Source of the DNA: JAFIEN01 sp051859505
GTDB lineage: Bacteria; Pseudomonadota; Alphaproteobacteria; Rhodobacterales; Rhodobacteraceae
Direction: 5' to 3'
Assembly (NCBI GenBank): GCA_051859505.1
Contig: JBHYFN010000027.1
Coordinates: 1 to 52,293, forward strand
DNA length: 52,293 nucleotides
A model generated the notes under the pieces. That model ran no database searches. It was given only the letters and a program-made list of their open reading frames with translations, and was not told where the DNA came from. The translations under genes were made by a program, and so were the position numbers. Positions within the stretch are counted from its first letter, which is position 1; every line of letters begins with the position of its first letter. Below, piece by piece: positions 8,497 through 17,608 of this stretch.

Positions 8497-9729
8497 ATGT
8501 GGGACAACGCGCTTGAACTTTTCTTGCGGCGGCTTCTTCGGCACGGAAGCCTGACGCTGTCGCTGGCGTCGGGGCGGGTGATCCGGGCAGGATCGGGGGC
8601 GCCGCATTTCGACCTGACGCTGACCGATCCCACCCTGCCGCGCCGGCTGTGCCTGTCGCCCGAGCTTGCCCTGGGCGAGGGCTATATGGACGGCACCCTG
8701 CGGATCGAGGGGGATGATCTGGCGGGGTTCCTGGACATGATCACGCGCAATGTGGCGCATTCAAGCGATCTGGTCCTCTGGCAGCGGCCGCTGGGCTGGC
8801 TGCGCCGCGCGACGCGGGTGCTGGACCAGATCAACCCCGCCGGCCGGTCGCGCCGGAATGTGGCGCATCACTATGACCTGTCGGCCGAGCTTTACGCGCT
8901 GTTCCTTGATACGGACCGGCAATATTCCTGCGCCTATTTCCGCGACCCCGAAATGACGCTGGAACAGGCGCAAGAGGCCAAGAAGGCCCATATCGCGGCC
9001 AAGCTGATGATCGAGCCGGGGATGCGGGTGCTGGATATCGGCTGTGGCTGGGGCGGCATGGCGATCACTCTGGCGCGCGACCACGGGGCGCGGGTCGTGG
9101 GCGTCACCCTGTCGGAGGAACAGCTCAAGCTGGGCCGGCAGCGGGTGCGCGAGGCGGGGCTCGAGGATCGGGTGGAGCTGCGGCTGATGGATTACCGCCG
9201 GGTCGAGGGGCCGTTCGACAGGATCGTCTCGGTGGGGATGTTCGAACATGTGGGCCTGCCGCAGTTCGGCACCTATTTCGCAAAGCTCCGCGATCTGCTG
9301 GCCCCCGATGGCGTGGCCCTTGTCCACACGATCGGGCGCTATGGCGTGCCAAGCTATACCTCGCCCTGGATCCGGAAATACATCTTTCCGGGCGGCTATA
9401 TCCCCTCGCTCTCCGAAATCGCGCGGGTGACGGAAAAGCAGGGCCTCGTGCCCGCGGATATCGAGGTCTGGCGGCTGCATTACGCCACCACGCTGCATCA
9501 CTGGCACGAAAGGTTCCTCGCCCGGCAGGACGAGGCGCGGGCGCTTTATGACGAGAGGTTCTGCCGGATGTGGCGGTTTTACCTGCTGGCCTGCGAGATG
9601 GCGTTTCGCAATGCGCCGCAGGTCGTGTTCCAGTTGCAGCTGGCACGCCACAAGGCCGCCGTGCCGGTGACGCGCGACTACCTTTACCCCGCGGAACAGC
9701 CGCGGCGGATCGCCCATGCGGCGGAATAG
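8497..9729 (+). CDS. cfa: Cyclopropane-fatty-acyl-phospholipid synthase family methyltransferase
   Basis: Transfers a methylene group from S-adenosylmethionine to double bonds of membrane phospholipid acyl chains. The 410-residue protein has the N-terminal lipid-binding part, the QYSCAYF motif with the conserved active-site region cysteine C145, and the SAM-binding loop VLDIGCGWGG at 178-187. Family motifs VGMFEHVG and GGYIPSL follow. I chose the ATG at 8497 because GGAGG lies 6 bases upstream; an in-frame ATG at 8368 would run back over the promoter region. It is transcribed away from bchE. TTGACA within the FnrL/PpsR overlap could double as its -35 box. Related enzymes in Rhodobacter can also modify fatty acids in singlet-oxygen stress. 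Confidence 0.9.
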   Translation: MWDNALELFLRRLLRHGSLTLSLASGRVIRAGSGAPHFDLTLTDPTLPRRLCLSPELALGEGYMDGTLRIEGDDLAGFLDMITRNVAHSSDLVLWQRPLGWLRRATRVLDQINPAGRSRRNVAHHYDLSAELYALFLDTDRQYSCAYFRDPEMTLEQAQEAKKAHIAAKLMIEPGMRVLDIGCGWGGMAITLARDHGARVVGVTLSEEQLKLGRQRVREAGLEDRVELRLMDYRRVEGPFDRIVSVGMFEHVGLPQFGTYFAKLRDLLAPDGVALVHTIGRYGVPSYTSPWIRKYIFPGGYIPSLSEIARVTEKQGLVPADIEVWRLHYATTLHHWHERFLARQDEARALYDERFCRMWRFYLLACEMAFRNAPQVVFQLQLARHKAAVPVTRDYLYPAEQPRRIAHAAE

Positions 9730-9760
9730 GGCGGGGTAAAGCGGGGCGGGCGCCGGCCCC

Positions 9761-10408
9761 TCAGGGCGCCCAGCGCGCCGGGATCAGGCCACGCAGCGAA
9801 TTGCCGACCCAGAGCCGGACCTGCGGCAGATCGCGGGCCTTCAGGATCTTTTCCTGCGCCCCGCCCTCAAGCAGGTCTGCGCGCAGCACGCCGGGCAACA
9901 GGCCCGAGGCCAGGGGCGGCGTGCAAAGGCCCGTCCCGTCGTCGAAAAAGACGGTGGTGATCGTGCCGTCGCAAACCTCGTCGCGTTCGTTGAGGAAGAT
10001 CACCTCGTCGCACCCCTCCGGCAAGGCGGCGCGGGCCTGATCGTAAACCGCGCGCCGGGTCGTCTTGAGCGTAAGCCAGGGATCGTCCGAGGCGAGCCGC
10101 GCCCCGGCAAGGCCCAGCCGCCAGGGGCCAGCGGTCGGGGCAAGCGGGGCCGAGGTCACCTCGATCCGGCCCGCCCGGTCAAGGGTCAGGCGCAGGCGCA
10201 GGGGGCCGATCTCGGTGACGGTGGCAGTGGCCGATTCGAGGGCGGCGCGGGCGGCCTCCCTGTCGCAGGGCCAGCCAAGGCGGCGGGCCGACTGCTCCAG
10301 CCGGTCAAGGTGGCGGTCTAGCCGGACAAGGCGGCTGCCGTCCCAGCCCAGCGTCTCGATCAGCCTCAGGTCTTGGGCAAGGCCGCCTGCACGAAGCGCG
10401 CTTTCCAA
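9761..10408 (-). CDS. pabC: Class IV aminotransferase, likely 4-amino-4-deoxychorismate lyase
   Basis: A 215-residue PLP-dependent fold type IV protein, probably splitting aminodeoxychorismate to 4-aminobenzoate and pyruvate for folate synthesis. It shows the N-terminal LIETLGW strand, RLDRHLDRLEQSA, the region of the PLP lysine in LTLKTTRRAVYD, and NERDEVCDGTITTVFF. The gene overlaps the end of pabB. The frame has an ATG at 10423, but GGAGGAGG lies four bases before a TTG at 10408, so the TTG is the better start. The close coupling with pabB supports the PabC role over branched-chain or D-amino-acid transaminase alternatives. Confidence 0.85.
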   Translation of the reverse strand: MESALRAGGLAQDLRLIETLGWDGSRLVRLDRHLDRLEQSARRLGWPCDREAARAALESATATVTEIGPLRLRLTLDRAGRIEVTSAPLAPTAGPWRLGLAGARLASDDPWLTLKTTRRAVYDQARAALPEGCDEVIFLNERDEVCDGTITTVFFDDGTGLCTPPLASGLLPGVLRADLLEGGAQEKILKARDLPQVRLWVGNSLRGLIPARWAP

Positions 10409-11505
10409 AGGGCCTCCTCCCATTCGCCATGGGCGGTGGAATCATGCACCACGCCGCCGCCCACATTCATCACGATGCTGTCGCCTGTCACCGAAAGCGT
10501 GCGGATCGCGACCGAGAAATCCGCCCGCCCGTCCGGCGCCATCCAGCCCACCGCGCCGCAGTAAACCCCGCGCGGGGCCGGTTCGACGGCACGGATGATC
10601 TCCATCGCGCGGATCTTGGGCGCGCCGGTGACGGATCCGCAGGGAAAGAGCGCGGGGATCAGGGTCGAGAGGCTGGGCGGGGCCACCAGCGCGCCTTCGA
10701 TGGTCGAGGTCATCTGGTGGACGGTCGTGTACTGCTCCATCGCGAAAAGGGCCGGCACGCGGACCGAGCCCACCCGGGCAAGCCGGCCGATATCGTTGCG
10801 CAGAAGGTCCACGATCATCAGGTTCTCGGCGCGGGCCTTTTCGCTGGCATGAAGCTCGGCCGCGATGGCGGCGTCGCGGGCGGGATCGGGGTCGCGGGGG
10901 GCGGTGCCCTTCATCGGGCGCGCGCTGATCCGGCCGGTGGCATCGACGGCGAAGAACAGCTCGGGGCTGCGCGAGACGATCACCGGCCCCTGCCCCAGAT
11001 CGACATAGGCGCCGTGGCCCACCGGCCCGGTGCGCCGCAGCGCGCCGTAAAGGCCAAGCGCCGTGCCCGACAGAAGCCGCGCCTGCATGGGGAAGGTCAG
11101 GTTGATCTGGTAGCAATCCCCGGCCGAGATCCAGTTCAGCACATCCGCCATCGCCCGGTCGTATTCCGCCTGCGAGACCGTGGGCTCGGGCGCGGAGATG
11201 ACGGTTTCGCCCCCCTCATCGGCGGCGCGGTCGAGGATCATTGTGGCATCGACCGGCGGGGCGAAGACCCCCATCAGGATCAGCGGGCCGGGCCGGTCGT
11301 CGGGCATGAGGGGGGCAAGGCGCGGCTCGAAGGCATAGCCCGCCTCATAGGCGATGTAGCCCGCGACCCAGGCGCCCGCGGCGCGGGCCGCATCGAGGAA
11401 GGCCAGCGCGCCCGCGACCTCGTCGGCGGTTTCGGCCGCGACCACGCTGCGCGCGCCCTCGAACAGCGCGGGCCTGCCGTCTGGTCCATGTTCGACGAGT
11501 ATCAC
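10366..11505 (-). CDS. pabB: Aminodeoxychorismate synthase component I
   Basis: Converts chorismate and ammonia to 4-amino-4-deoxychorismate, the first step to 4-aminobenzoate. The 379-residue protein holds the chorismate-binding fold with ISAGDCYQINLT, SRSPELFF, RPMKGTAPRD, ENLMIVDLLRNDIGR and GSVTGAPKIRAMEII, all diagnostic of the PabB/TrpE family. It lacks a glutaminase domain, so a PabA/TrpG partner must be elsewhere. I place the start at the GTG at 11505 (VILVEHG), with GGAGG four bases upstream. The frame stays open to a GTG at 11595, but that extension looks non-coding. It overlaps pabC by 43 bases. Confidence 0.92.
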   Translation of the reverse strand: MILVEHGPDGRPALFEGARSVVAAETADEVAGALAFLDAARAAGAWVAGYIAYEAGYAFEPRLAPLMPDDRPGPLILMGVFAPPVDATMILDRAADEGGETVISAPEPTVSQAEYDRAMADVLNWISAGDCYQINLTFPMQARLLSGTALGLYGALRRTGPVGHGAYVDLGQGPVIVSRSPELFFAVDATGRISARPMKGTAPRDPDPARDAAIAAELHASEKARAENLMIVDLLRNDIGRLARVGSVRVPALFAMEQYTTVHQMTSTIEGALVAPPSLSTLIPALFPCGSVTGAPKIRAMEIIRAVEPAPRGVYCGAVGWMAPDGRADFSVAIRTLSVTGDSIVMNVGGGVVHDSTAHGEWEEALWKARFVQAALPKT

Positions 11506-11644
11506 TGCGGCCTCCGCGCAAGCGCCCTCGGGCACTGATGCGGCATCTAGGCGCTTGAGAGCCGCGCCGCCACCCCGTTTCCCGCCAGTTTTCACCCGTT
11601 TTGCGACCTCTGCCCGGGGCCGCGCGGGGGGGCTCGTTATGGGG

Positions 11645-11672
11645 TTGAACCCCCTCGCGTCCTGTCTATAAC
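11645..11672 (+). promoter_or_regulatory. Candidate sigma-70 promoter of carB
   Basis: TTGAAC (11645-11650) and TATAAC (11667-11672) are separated by 16 bases and lie 46 bases upstream of the carB start, giving a leader of about 40 bases. The hexamers stand out in an otherwise GC-rich stretch. No operator was recognised. Confidence 0.45.
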
Positions 11673-11717
11673 GCAGACAATTTGCGCGCTGCCACCCGCC
11701 CGGACAAAGGACTTCCC

Positions 11718-14700
11718 ATGCCCAGACGCACCGATATCGCCTCGATCATGATCATCGGCGCGGGGCCCATCGTCATCGGGCAGGCCTGCGAATTCGACTA
11801 TTCCGGGGCGCAGGCCTGCAAGGCGCTGCGCGAGGAAGGCTATCGGGTGATCCTCGTCAACTCCAACCCTGCCACGATCATGACCGATCCGGGGCTGGCC
11901 GACGCCACCTATATCGAGCCGATCACGCCCGAGGTGGTGGCCAGGATCATCGAGAAGGAACGCCCCGACGCGCTTTTGCCGACGATGGGCGGGCAGACGG
12001 GCCTGAACACCGCGCTGGCGCTGGCCGATATGGGCGTGCTCGAGAAATTCGGGGTCGAGATGATCGGCGCCAAGCGCGAGGCCATCGAGATGGCCGAGGA
12101 TCGCAAGCTGTTCCGCGAGGCGATGGACCGGATCGGGCTGGAAAACCCCAAGGCCACCATCGTCACTGCCCCGGTTGACGGAACGGGCCGCAAGGACCTG
12201 CGCGCCGGCGTCGCGCTGGCGCTGGAGGCGCTGGAAGAGATCGGCCTGCCCGCCATCATCCGCCCCGCCTTCACCCTTGGCGGGACGGGCGGTGGCGTGG
12301 CCTATAACCGCGCGGAATACGAGCATTTCTGCCGCTCTGGCATGGATGCGAGCCCCGTGGGCCAGATCCTGATCGACGAAAGCCTGCTGGGCTGGAAGGA
12401 ATTCGAGATGGAGGTCGTCCGCGACAAGGCGGACAACTGCATCATCGTCTGCTCCATCGAGAACGTCGATCCGATGGGCGTGCATACGGGCGACAGCATC
12501 ACCGTGGCGCCTGCGCTGACGCTGACCGACAAGGAATACCAGATGATGCGCAACGGCTCGATCGCCGTCCTGCGCGAGATCGGGGTCGAGACCGGCGGAT
12601 CGAACGTGCAATGGGCGGTGAACCCCGCCGACGGGCGCATGGTGGTGATCGAGATGAACCCCCGGGTGTCGCGGTCCTCGGCGCTGGCCTCCAAGGCGAC
12701 GGGCTTTCCCATCGCCAAGATCGCCGCCAAGCTGGCGGTCGGCTATACGTTGGACGAATTGGACAACGATATCACGAAAGTGACACCGGCGAGCTTTGAA
12801 CCCACCATAGATTATGTGGTCACGAAGATCCCGAGGTTCGCTTTTGAAAAGTTCCCGGGTTCGGTGCCCGAGCTATCCACCGCGATGAAATCGGTGGGCG
12901 AGGCGATGGCCATCGGCCGGACGATCCACGAATCCATGCAAAAGGCGCTGGCCAGCATGGAGACGGGCCTGACCGGCTTTGACGAGATCGCGATCCCCGG
13001 CGCCCCCGACCGGCAGGCCGTCACCGCCGCCCTGTCGAAGGCCACGCCCGACCGGCTACGCGTCATCGCCCAGGCGATGCGGCATGGCCTCTCGGATGAG
13101 GATATCCACGCGGTGACGAGCTACGACCCCTGGTTCCTTGCCCGCATCCGCGAGATCGTGACGACCGAGGCCCGGATCCGCCGCGACGGCCTGCCGGTGA
13201 CGGAAGCGGGGCTGCGCGCGCTCAAGATGATGGGCTTTACCGATGCCCGGCTGGCGCAGCTGACGGGCCGCGACGAAGGCCAGATCGCCCGCGCCCGCCA
13301 GCGCCTTGGGGTGACCGCCGTCTTCAAGCGGATCGACACCTGCGCCGCCGAATTCGAGGCCCAGACTCCCTATATGTATTCCACCTACGAGACGCCCTCG
13401 ATGGGCGAAGTGGAATGCGAGGCGCGGCCCTCGAACCGGAAGAAGGTGGTCATCCTGGGTGGTGGGCCGAACCGGATCGGCCAGGGGATCGAGTTCGACT
13501 ATTGCTGCTGCCACGCCTGCTATGCGCTGTCGGACGCGGGCTACGAGACGATCATGATCAACTGCAACCCGGAAACGGTGAGCACGGATTACGACACCTC
13601 GGACCGGCTGTATTTCGAGCCCCTCACCTTCGAACATGTGATGGAGATCCTGCGGGTCGAGCAGGAGAACGGCACGCTGCATGGCGTGATCGTGCAGTTC
13701 GGCGGGCAGACGCCGCTGAAGCTGGCCAATGCGCTGCATGACGCCGGGATCCCGATCCTTGGCACCACGCCCGACGCCATCGACCTGGCCGAAGATCGCG
13801 AGCGGTTTCAGCAGCTTGTGCAGCAACTGGGCCTCAAGCAGCCGGTCAACGGCATCGCCTCGAGCGCCGAACAGGCGGTTGCGATGGCCGAGACGATCGG
13901 CTTCCCCCTCGTGATCCGCCCCTCCTATGTGCTGGGCGGCCGCGCGATGGAGATCGTGCGCGACATGGACCACCTCAACCGCTATATCCGCGAGGCGGTG
14001 GTGGTCTCGGGCGACAGTCCGGTTCTGCTGGACAGCTATCTTTCGGGCGCTGTCGAGGTGGATGTGGACGCGCTCTGCGACGGCGCCCGCGTCCATGTTG
14101 CGGGCATCATGCAGCATATCGAGGAAGCCGGCGTTCATTCCGGCGACAGCGCCTGCTGCCTGCCGCCCCATACGCTGAGCGCGGAGGTGCAGCAGGTCAT
14201 CCGCCACCAGACCGAGCAACTGGCCCTGGCCCTCGGCGTGGTCGGCCTGATGAACGTGCAGTTCGCGGTGAAGGACAACGAGGTCTATCTGATCGAGGTC
14301 AACCCCCGCGCCAGCCGCACCGTGCCCTTTGTCGCCAAGGCGACCGACAGCGCCATCGCCTCCATCGCCGCGCGCCTGATGGCCGGGGAAAAGCTCGAGG
14401 CCTTCCCGCCGCGTCCGCCCTACGAGAACGTCAGCTATGACACGCCTTTGCCCTTCGCCGATCCCCTGACACTGGCCGATCCCGATGTCCCGTGGTTCAG
14501 CGTCAAGGAAGCCGTCCTGCCCTTCGCACGCTTTCCCGGCGTCGATACGATCCTCGGCCCCGAGATGCGCTCGACCGGCGAGGTGATGGGCTGGGACCGC
14601 AGCTTTGCCCGCGCCTTCCTCAAGGCGCAGATGGGCGCGGGCGTCGATCTGCCCCGGGGCGGCCGGGTGTTCCTGTCGATCCGCGATGCCGACAAGACGC

Positions 14701-15047
14701 CCGTCATGCGCGAGGCGGCCGGGATCCTGCACGGGCTGGGCTTCAGCCTTGTCGCCACGCGGGGCACCGCGGCCTGGCTGACGGAACAGGGCATCCCCTG
14801 CGAGCAGGTGAACAAGGTCTATGAAGGCGGCCTGACCATCGTCGACCGCCTCAAGGACGGCCATATCGCGCTGGTGATGAACACCACCGAAGGCGCCCAG
14901 GCCGTCGAGGACAGCCGCGATATCCGCGCCGTGGCCCTGTTCGACAAGATCCCCTATTACACCACCGCCGCCGCCGCCCATGCAGCGGCGCTTGCCATCC
15001 AGGCCCGCGAAGAGGGCGAGGTCGGCGTCAGGTCGCTGCAGGCCTGA
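11718..15047 (+). CDS. carB: Carbamoyl-phosphate synthase large subunit
   Basis: Makes carbamoyl phosphate for arginine and pyrimidine synthesis from bicarbonate, two ATP and ammonia delivered by CarA. The 1109-residue protein shows the duplicated architecture. An N-terminal carboxyphosphate half (IIGAGPIVIGQACEFDYSG, VIEMNPRVSRSSALASKATG) is followed by a carbamate kinase half (ILGGGPNRIGQGIEFDYCC, LIEVNPRASRTVPFVAKATD) and a C-terminal MGS-like allosteric domain. The ATG at 11718 has AAAGGA seven bases upstream; an ATG 12 codons earlier is unlikely. It stands alone here, with no carA in the window. It is read in the opposite direction to pabB. Confidence 0.97.
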   Translation: MPRRTDIASIMIIGAGPIVIGQACEFDYSGAQACKALREEGYRVILVNSNPATIMTDPGLADATYIEPITPEVVARIIEKERPDALLPTMGGQTGLNTALALADMGVLEKFGVEMIGAKREAIEMAEDRKLFREAMDRIGLENPKATIVTAPVDGTGRKDLRAGVALALEALEEIGLPAIIRPAFTLGGTGGGVAYNRAEYEHFCRSGMDASPVGQILIDESLLGWKEFEMEVVRDKADNCIIVCSIENVDPMGVHTGDSITVAPALTLTDKEYQMMRNGSIAVLREIGVETGGSNVQWAVNPADGRMVVIEMNPRVSRSSALASKATGFPIAKIAAKLAVGYTLDELDNDITKVTPASFEPTIDYVVTKIPRFAFEKFPGSVPELSTAMKSVGEAMAIGRTIHESMQKALASMETGLTGFDEIAIPGAPDRQAVTAALSKATPDRLRVIAQAMRHGLSDEDIHAVTSYDPWFLARIREIVTTEARIRRDGLPVTEAGLRALKMMGFTDARLAQLTGRDEGQIARARQRLGVTAVFKRIDTCAAEFEAQTPYMYSTYETPSMGEVECEARPSNRKKVVILGGGPNRIGQGIEFDYCCCHACYALSDAGYETIMINCNPETVSTDYDTSDRLYFEPLTFEHVMEILRVEQENGTLHGVIVQFGGQTPLKLANALHDAGIPILGTTPDAIDLAEDRERFQQLVQQLGLKQPVNGIASSAEQAVAMAETIGFPLVIRPSYVLGGRAMEIVRDMDHLNRYIREAVVVSGDSPVLLDSYLSGAVEVDVDALCDGARVHVAGIMQHIEEAGVHSGDSACCLPPHTLSAEVQQVIRHQTEQLALALGVVGLMNVQFAVKDNEVYLIEVNPRASRTVPFVAKATDSAIASIAARLMAGEKLEAFPPRPPYENVSYDTPLPFADPLTLADPDVPWFSVKEAVLPFARFPGVDTILGPEMRSTGEVMGWDRSFARAFLKAQMGAGVDLPRGGRVFLSIRDADKTPVMREAAGILHGLGFSLVATRGTAAWLTEQGIPCEQVNKVYEGGLTIVDRLKDGHIALVMNTTEGAQAVEDSRDIRAVALFDKIPYYTTAAAAHAAALAIQAREEGEVGVRSLQA

Positions 15048-15099
15048 CGCCCCCCACCCGCGCAAGAGCCTTTGCCTCCACAGCCCTGAGCGTCAGCAC

Positions 15100-15119
15100 C
15101 CCCCGGCCACCGCCGGGGG
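15100..15119 (+). terminator. Possible carB terminator hairpin
   Basis: CCCCCGGC and GCCGGGGG form an 8-bp perfect stem with a 4-base loop, 52 bases after the carB stop. It has no T-run on the plus strand, so it may be a weak or Rho-assisted terminator or only a 3' stabilising hairpin. Confidence 0.4.
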
Positions 15120-15131
15120 CGAAAAAGGGCG

Positions 15132-15186
15132 TTGACTCGACTTAGGCCGCCTCGCTATGACACCGGTGTCATGTCATCGGTGTCAT
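15132..15186 (+). promoter_or_regulatory. LacI-operon promoter with two operator palindromes
   Basis: TTGACT (15132-15137) is followed after 17 bases by CTATGA (15155-15160), a good sigma-70 promoter. The -10 box overlaps the perfect 16-bp palindrome ATGACACCGGTGTCAT (15157-15172). A second related copy, ATGTCATCGGTGTCAT (15171-15186), follows directly and shares two bases with the first. The central CG and the dyad are typical of LacI-family operators, so the regulator encoded at 15253 probably represses its own operon here. Confidence 0.75.
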
Positions 15187-15252
15187 GGGTCCGTAGAGAC
15201 TCGCACCGGCGCGGACGCACCGCCCGATGATGGGGCGGATCGGGGGGAGCCT

Positions 15253-16329
15253 ATGGCCACGATCTATGACGTCGCAAAGGCGGCGGGCGTGTCGCCCAAG
15301 ACGGTGAGCCGGGTGCTCAACGGCGATGGCCCTGTCGGCGGCAAGACGCGCGAGGCGGTGGAAAAGGCGATGGCCGAACTGGGCTATGTGCCCTCCAACG
15401 CGGCGCGGATGATGCGGTCGAACAAGTCGGGCCTTGTGGGCGTGATCACCGGGGCGATCTCGACCGTCGAGGAGGGCCGGCCGACCGGCCTGCCGGAACT
15501 GGTGATCGTGCAGGGCATCCAGCAGGTGATGGCGCGCAGCGGCATGACGATGATGATCGCCGATACCGGGGGCCGTTCCGATACCGTCCCCGCCCTTGTG
15601 GATACCTTCCTGCGGCACCGGGCCGAGGGGCTGATCTATGTGGCCGAATACCACCAGAGAGTCACCCTGCCCCCCATTCCGCGCGATACACCGGTCGTTC
15701 TGGCCAATTGCCATGACGCCGCCGGCACGCCCTGCATCCTGCCCGATGACGAGAAGGGCCAGCGCGATCTTGTGACCCGGCTGATCGCGGCGGGGCATCG
15801 GCGGATCGCCTATCTGACGCTGATGAACGACCTTGACGCGACGCGGCTGCGCACCAGGGGCTATCGCGCGGCGCTCGAGGCGGCGGGGATCAGTTTCGAC
15901 CCCGGCCTCGTGATGTGCTGCGAGGTCAATTCGCCCGAGGGCGAGACGCAGCTTCTGTATGATGCGGTCGAAAAGCTGATGCAGCGGCCCGAGCCGCCCA
16001 CCGTCCTGTGCTGCGGCAATGACAAGATGGCGCTCAAGCTCTACGGCATCCTGCGCTCGCGCGGCACGAAGGTGCCCGACGAGGTGTCGGTCGCGGGCTA
16101 TGACAATTACCGGGTGATCGCCGAGACGCTGTATCCGCCGCTCACCACGGTCGAGCTTCCCTATACCGCCATCGGCGCGCGCGCGGCGTACCGTCTGTTG
16201 GCGATGATTTCCGGCGAGGACCGGGAAACAGACAGCGCCCTGCGTGTCGCAGGCCCTGTGCATTGGCGTGCCTCTGTCACCGAACGGCGCGTCACACCTT
16301 CGCAACTCAAGATCGTCAGGGAGGACTGA
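15253..16329 (+). CDS. LacI family transcriptional regulator
   Basis: A 358-residue LacI-type regulator. The N-terminal helix-turn-helix (IYDVAKAAGVSPKTVSRVLN) and hinge helix (SNAARMMRSNKSGLVGVIT) are followed by a periplasmic-binding-protein-like sensor domain (GHRRIAYLT, CGNDKMALKLYGILR, PDEVSVAGYDN). The ATG at 15253 has GGGGGAG upstream; the in-frame extension upstream covers the promoter. It is the first gene of its own operon, three bases before the binding-protein gene, and two overlapping operator palindromes lie 67-96 bases upstream. This points to an autoregulated sugar-responsive repressor whose inducer is the substrate of the ABC transporter behind it. Confidence 0.92.
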   Translation: MATIYDVAKAAGVSPKTVSRVLNGDGPVGGKTREAVEKAMAELGYVPSNAARMMRSNKSGLVGVITGAISTVEEGRPTGLPELVIVQGIQQVMARSGMTMMIADTGGRSDTVPALVDTFLRHRAEGLIYVAEYHQRVTLPPIPRDTPVVLANCHDAAGTPCILPDDEKGQRDLVTRLIAAGHRRIAYLTLMNDLDATRLRTRGYRAALEAAGISFDPGLVMCCEVNSPEGETQLLYDAVEKLMQRPEPPTVLCCGNDKMALKLYGILRSRGTKVPDEVSVAGYDNYRVIAETLYPPLTTVELPYTAIGARAAYRLLAMISGEDRETDSALRVAGPVHWRASVTERRVTPSQLKIVRED

Positions 16330-16332
16330 TCA

Positions 16333-17592
16333 ATGTCTTATGCGAAACTTCTGGGCGGGGCGGCCATGTCCGTCTGCCTTCTGGGCACGGCGGCAGCCGC
16401 CCAGACCGAGCTGACCATGTGGTATCATGGCGCCGGAAACGATGTCGAACTGCAGCTGATCACGCAGTTGATCGAGGATTTCAACGCCAGCCAGTCGGAC
16501 TGGTCGGTCTCTCTCGAGAGCTTTCCCCAGATCGCCTACAACGATTCGGTGACGGCGGCGGCGCTGGCGGGCAACCTGCCCGACATCCTTGATGTCGACG
16601 GGCCGGTCATGCCGAACTGGGCCTGGGCCGGCTACATGCAGCCGCTGCCGCTTGACGAAAGCCTGATCGCCGACTTCCTGCCCGGCACCAAGGGCTATTG
16701 GGACGGCGAGCTGTACTCGATCGGCCTGTGGGATGCCGCGGTCGCCATGGTCACGCGCCAGTCGACGCTGGACGCGCTCGGCCTGCGCACGCCCACCCTG
16801 GCAGAGCCCTGGACGAAAGACGAATTCATGGCCGCCCTCGACGCGGCGAAGGACTCGGGCGACTGGGAATATGCCTTCGATCCGGGCCTGGCCTGGACCG
16901 GCGAATGGTATCCCTATGCCTTCTCGCCGCTGCTGCAGTCCTTCGGCGGCGATATCGTGGACCGTTCGACCTATCAGACCGCCGAAGGCGTGCTGAACGG
17001 TGAAGAAGCCCAGGCCTTTGGCGAGTGGTGGCAGAGCCTCTTTGCCGAGGGCTATGCGCCCGGCACCAGCCAGGATCCGGCGGCGCGGGACAATGGCTTT
17101 ATCGAGGGGCGCTATGCCTTTTCGTGGAACGGCAACTGGGCGGCCCTTGGCGCGCTGAACGCCTTTGACGACACGCTGTTCCTGCCGGCGCCCGATTTCG
17201 GCAACGGCCCCAAGATCGGCGCGGCCTCGTGGCAGTTCGGCATCTCGGCCACGACGGCCCATCCCGAGGGGGCGGCGGCCTTCATCGAGTTTGCGCTGCA
17301 GGATCAATACCTTGCCGCCTTCTCGGACGGGATCGGCCTGATCCCCGCCACGGCCAGCGCCGCGGCGATGACCGAGAACTATGCCGAAGGCGGGCCGATG
17401 TCGGTGTTCTTCGATCTGTCGGCCGAACAGGCGCTCGTCCGGCCGGTGACGCCGGGCTATGTGGTGGCGGCCAAGGTCTTTGAAAAGGCGCTGGCCGATA
17501 TCGCCAATGGCGCGGATGTGGCCGACACGCTGGATGCGGCGGTCGACGAGATCAACAGCGATATCGCACGCAACAGCGGCTACGGCCACTGA
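16333..17592 (+). CDS. Sugar ABC transporter, periplasmic binding protein
   Basis: A 419-residue extracellular solute-binding protein of the family-1 (MalE-like) group. A cleavable signal peptide ends around AAAAQ at residues 20-24; the mature part begins TELTMWYHGAGND. GNLPDILDVDGP and WQFGISATTAHPEGAAAFIEF are typical of carbohydrate-binding members. It starts three bases after the lacI stop with GGAGG inside the end of lacI. It would capture a sugar or oligosaccharide for the two permeases that follow. The downstream glycosidase suggests a fructoside or similar furanoside, but specificity cannot be read from sequence. Confidence 0.9.
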   Translation: MSYAKLLGGAAMSVCLLGTAAAAQTELTMWYHGAGNDVELQLITQLIEDFNASQSDWSVSLESFPQIAYNDSVTAAALAGNLPDILDVDGPVMPNWAWAGYMQPLPLDESLIADFLPGTKGYWDGELYSIGLWDAAVAMVTRQSTLDALGLRTPTLAEPWTKDEFMAALDAAKDSGDWEYAFDPGLAWTGEWYPYAFSPLLQSFGGDIVDRSTYQTAEGVLNGEEAQAFGEWWQSLFAEGYAPGTSQDPAARDNGFIEGRYAFSWNGNWAALGALNAFDDTLFLPAPDFGNGPKIGAASWQFGISATTAHPEGAAAFIEFALQDQYLAAFSDGIGLIPATASAAAMTENYAEGGPMSVFFDLSAEQALVRPVTPGYVVAAKVFEKALADIANGADVADTLDAAVDEINSDIARNSGYGH

Positions 17593-17608
17593 CAGCGGGA
17601 GTGACTGG

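Noticed and set aside
13056..15065. 669-codon open frame antisense to carB
   Set aside because: carB is certain in the other strand and the antisense product shows no family features.
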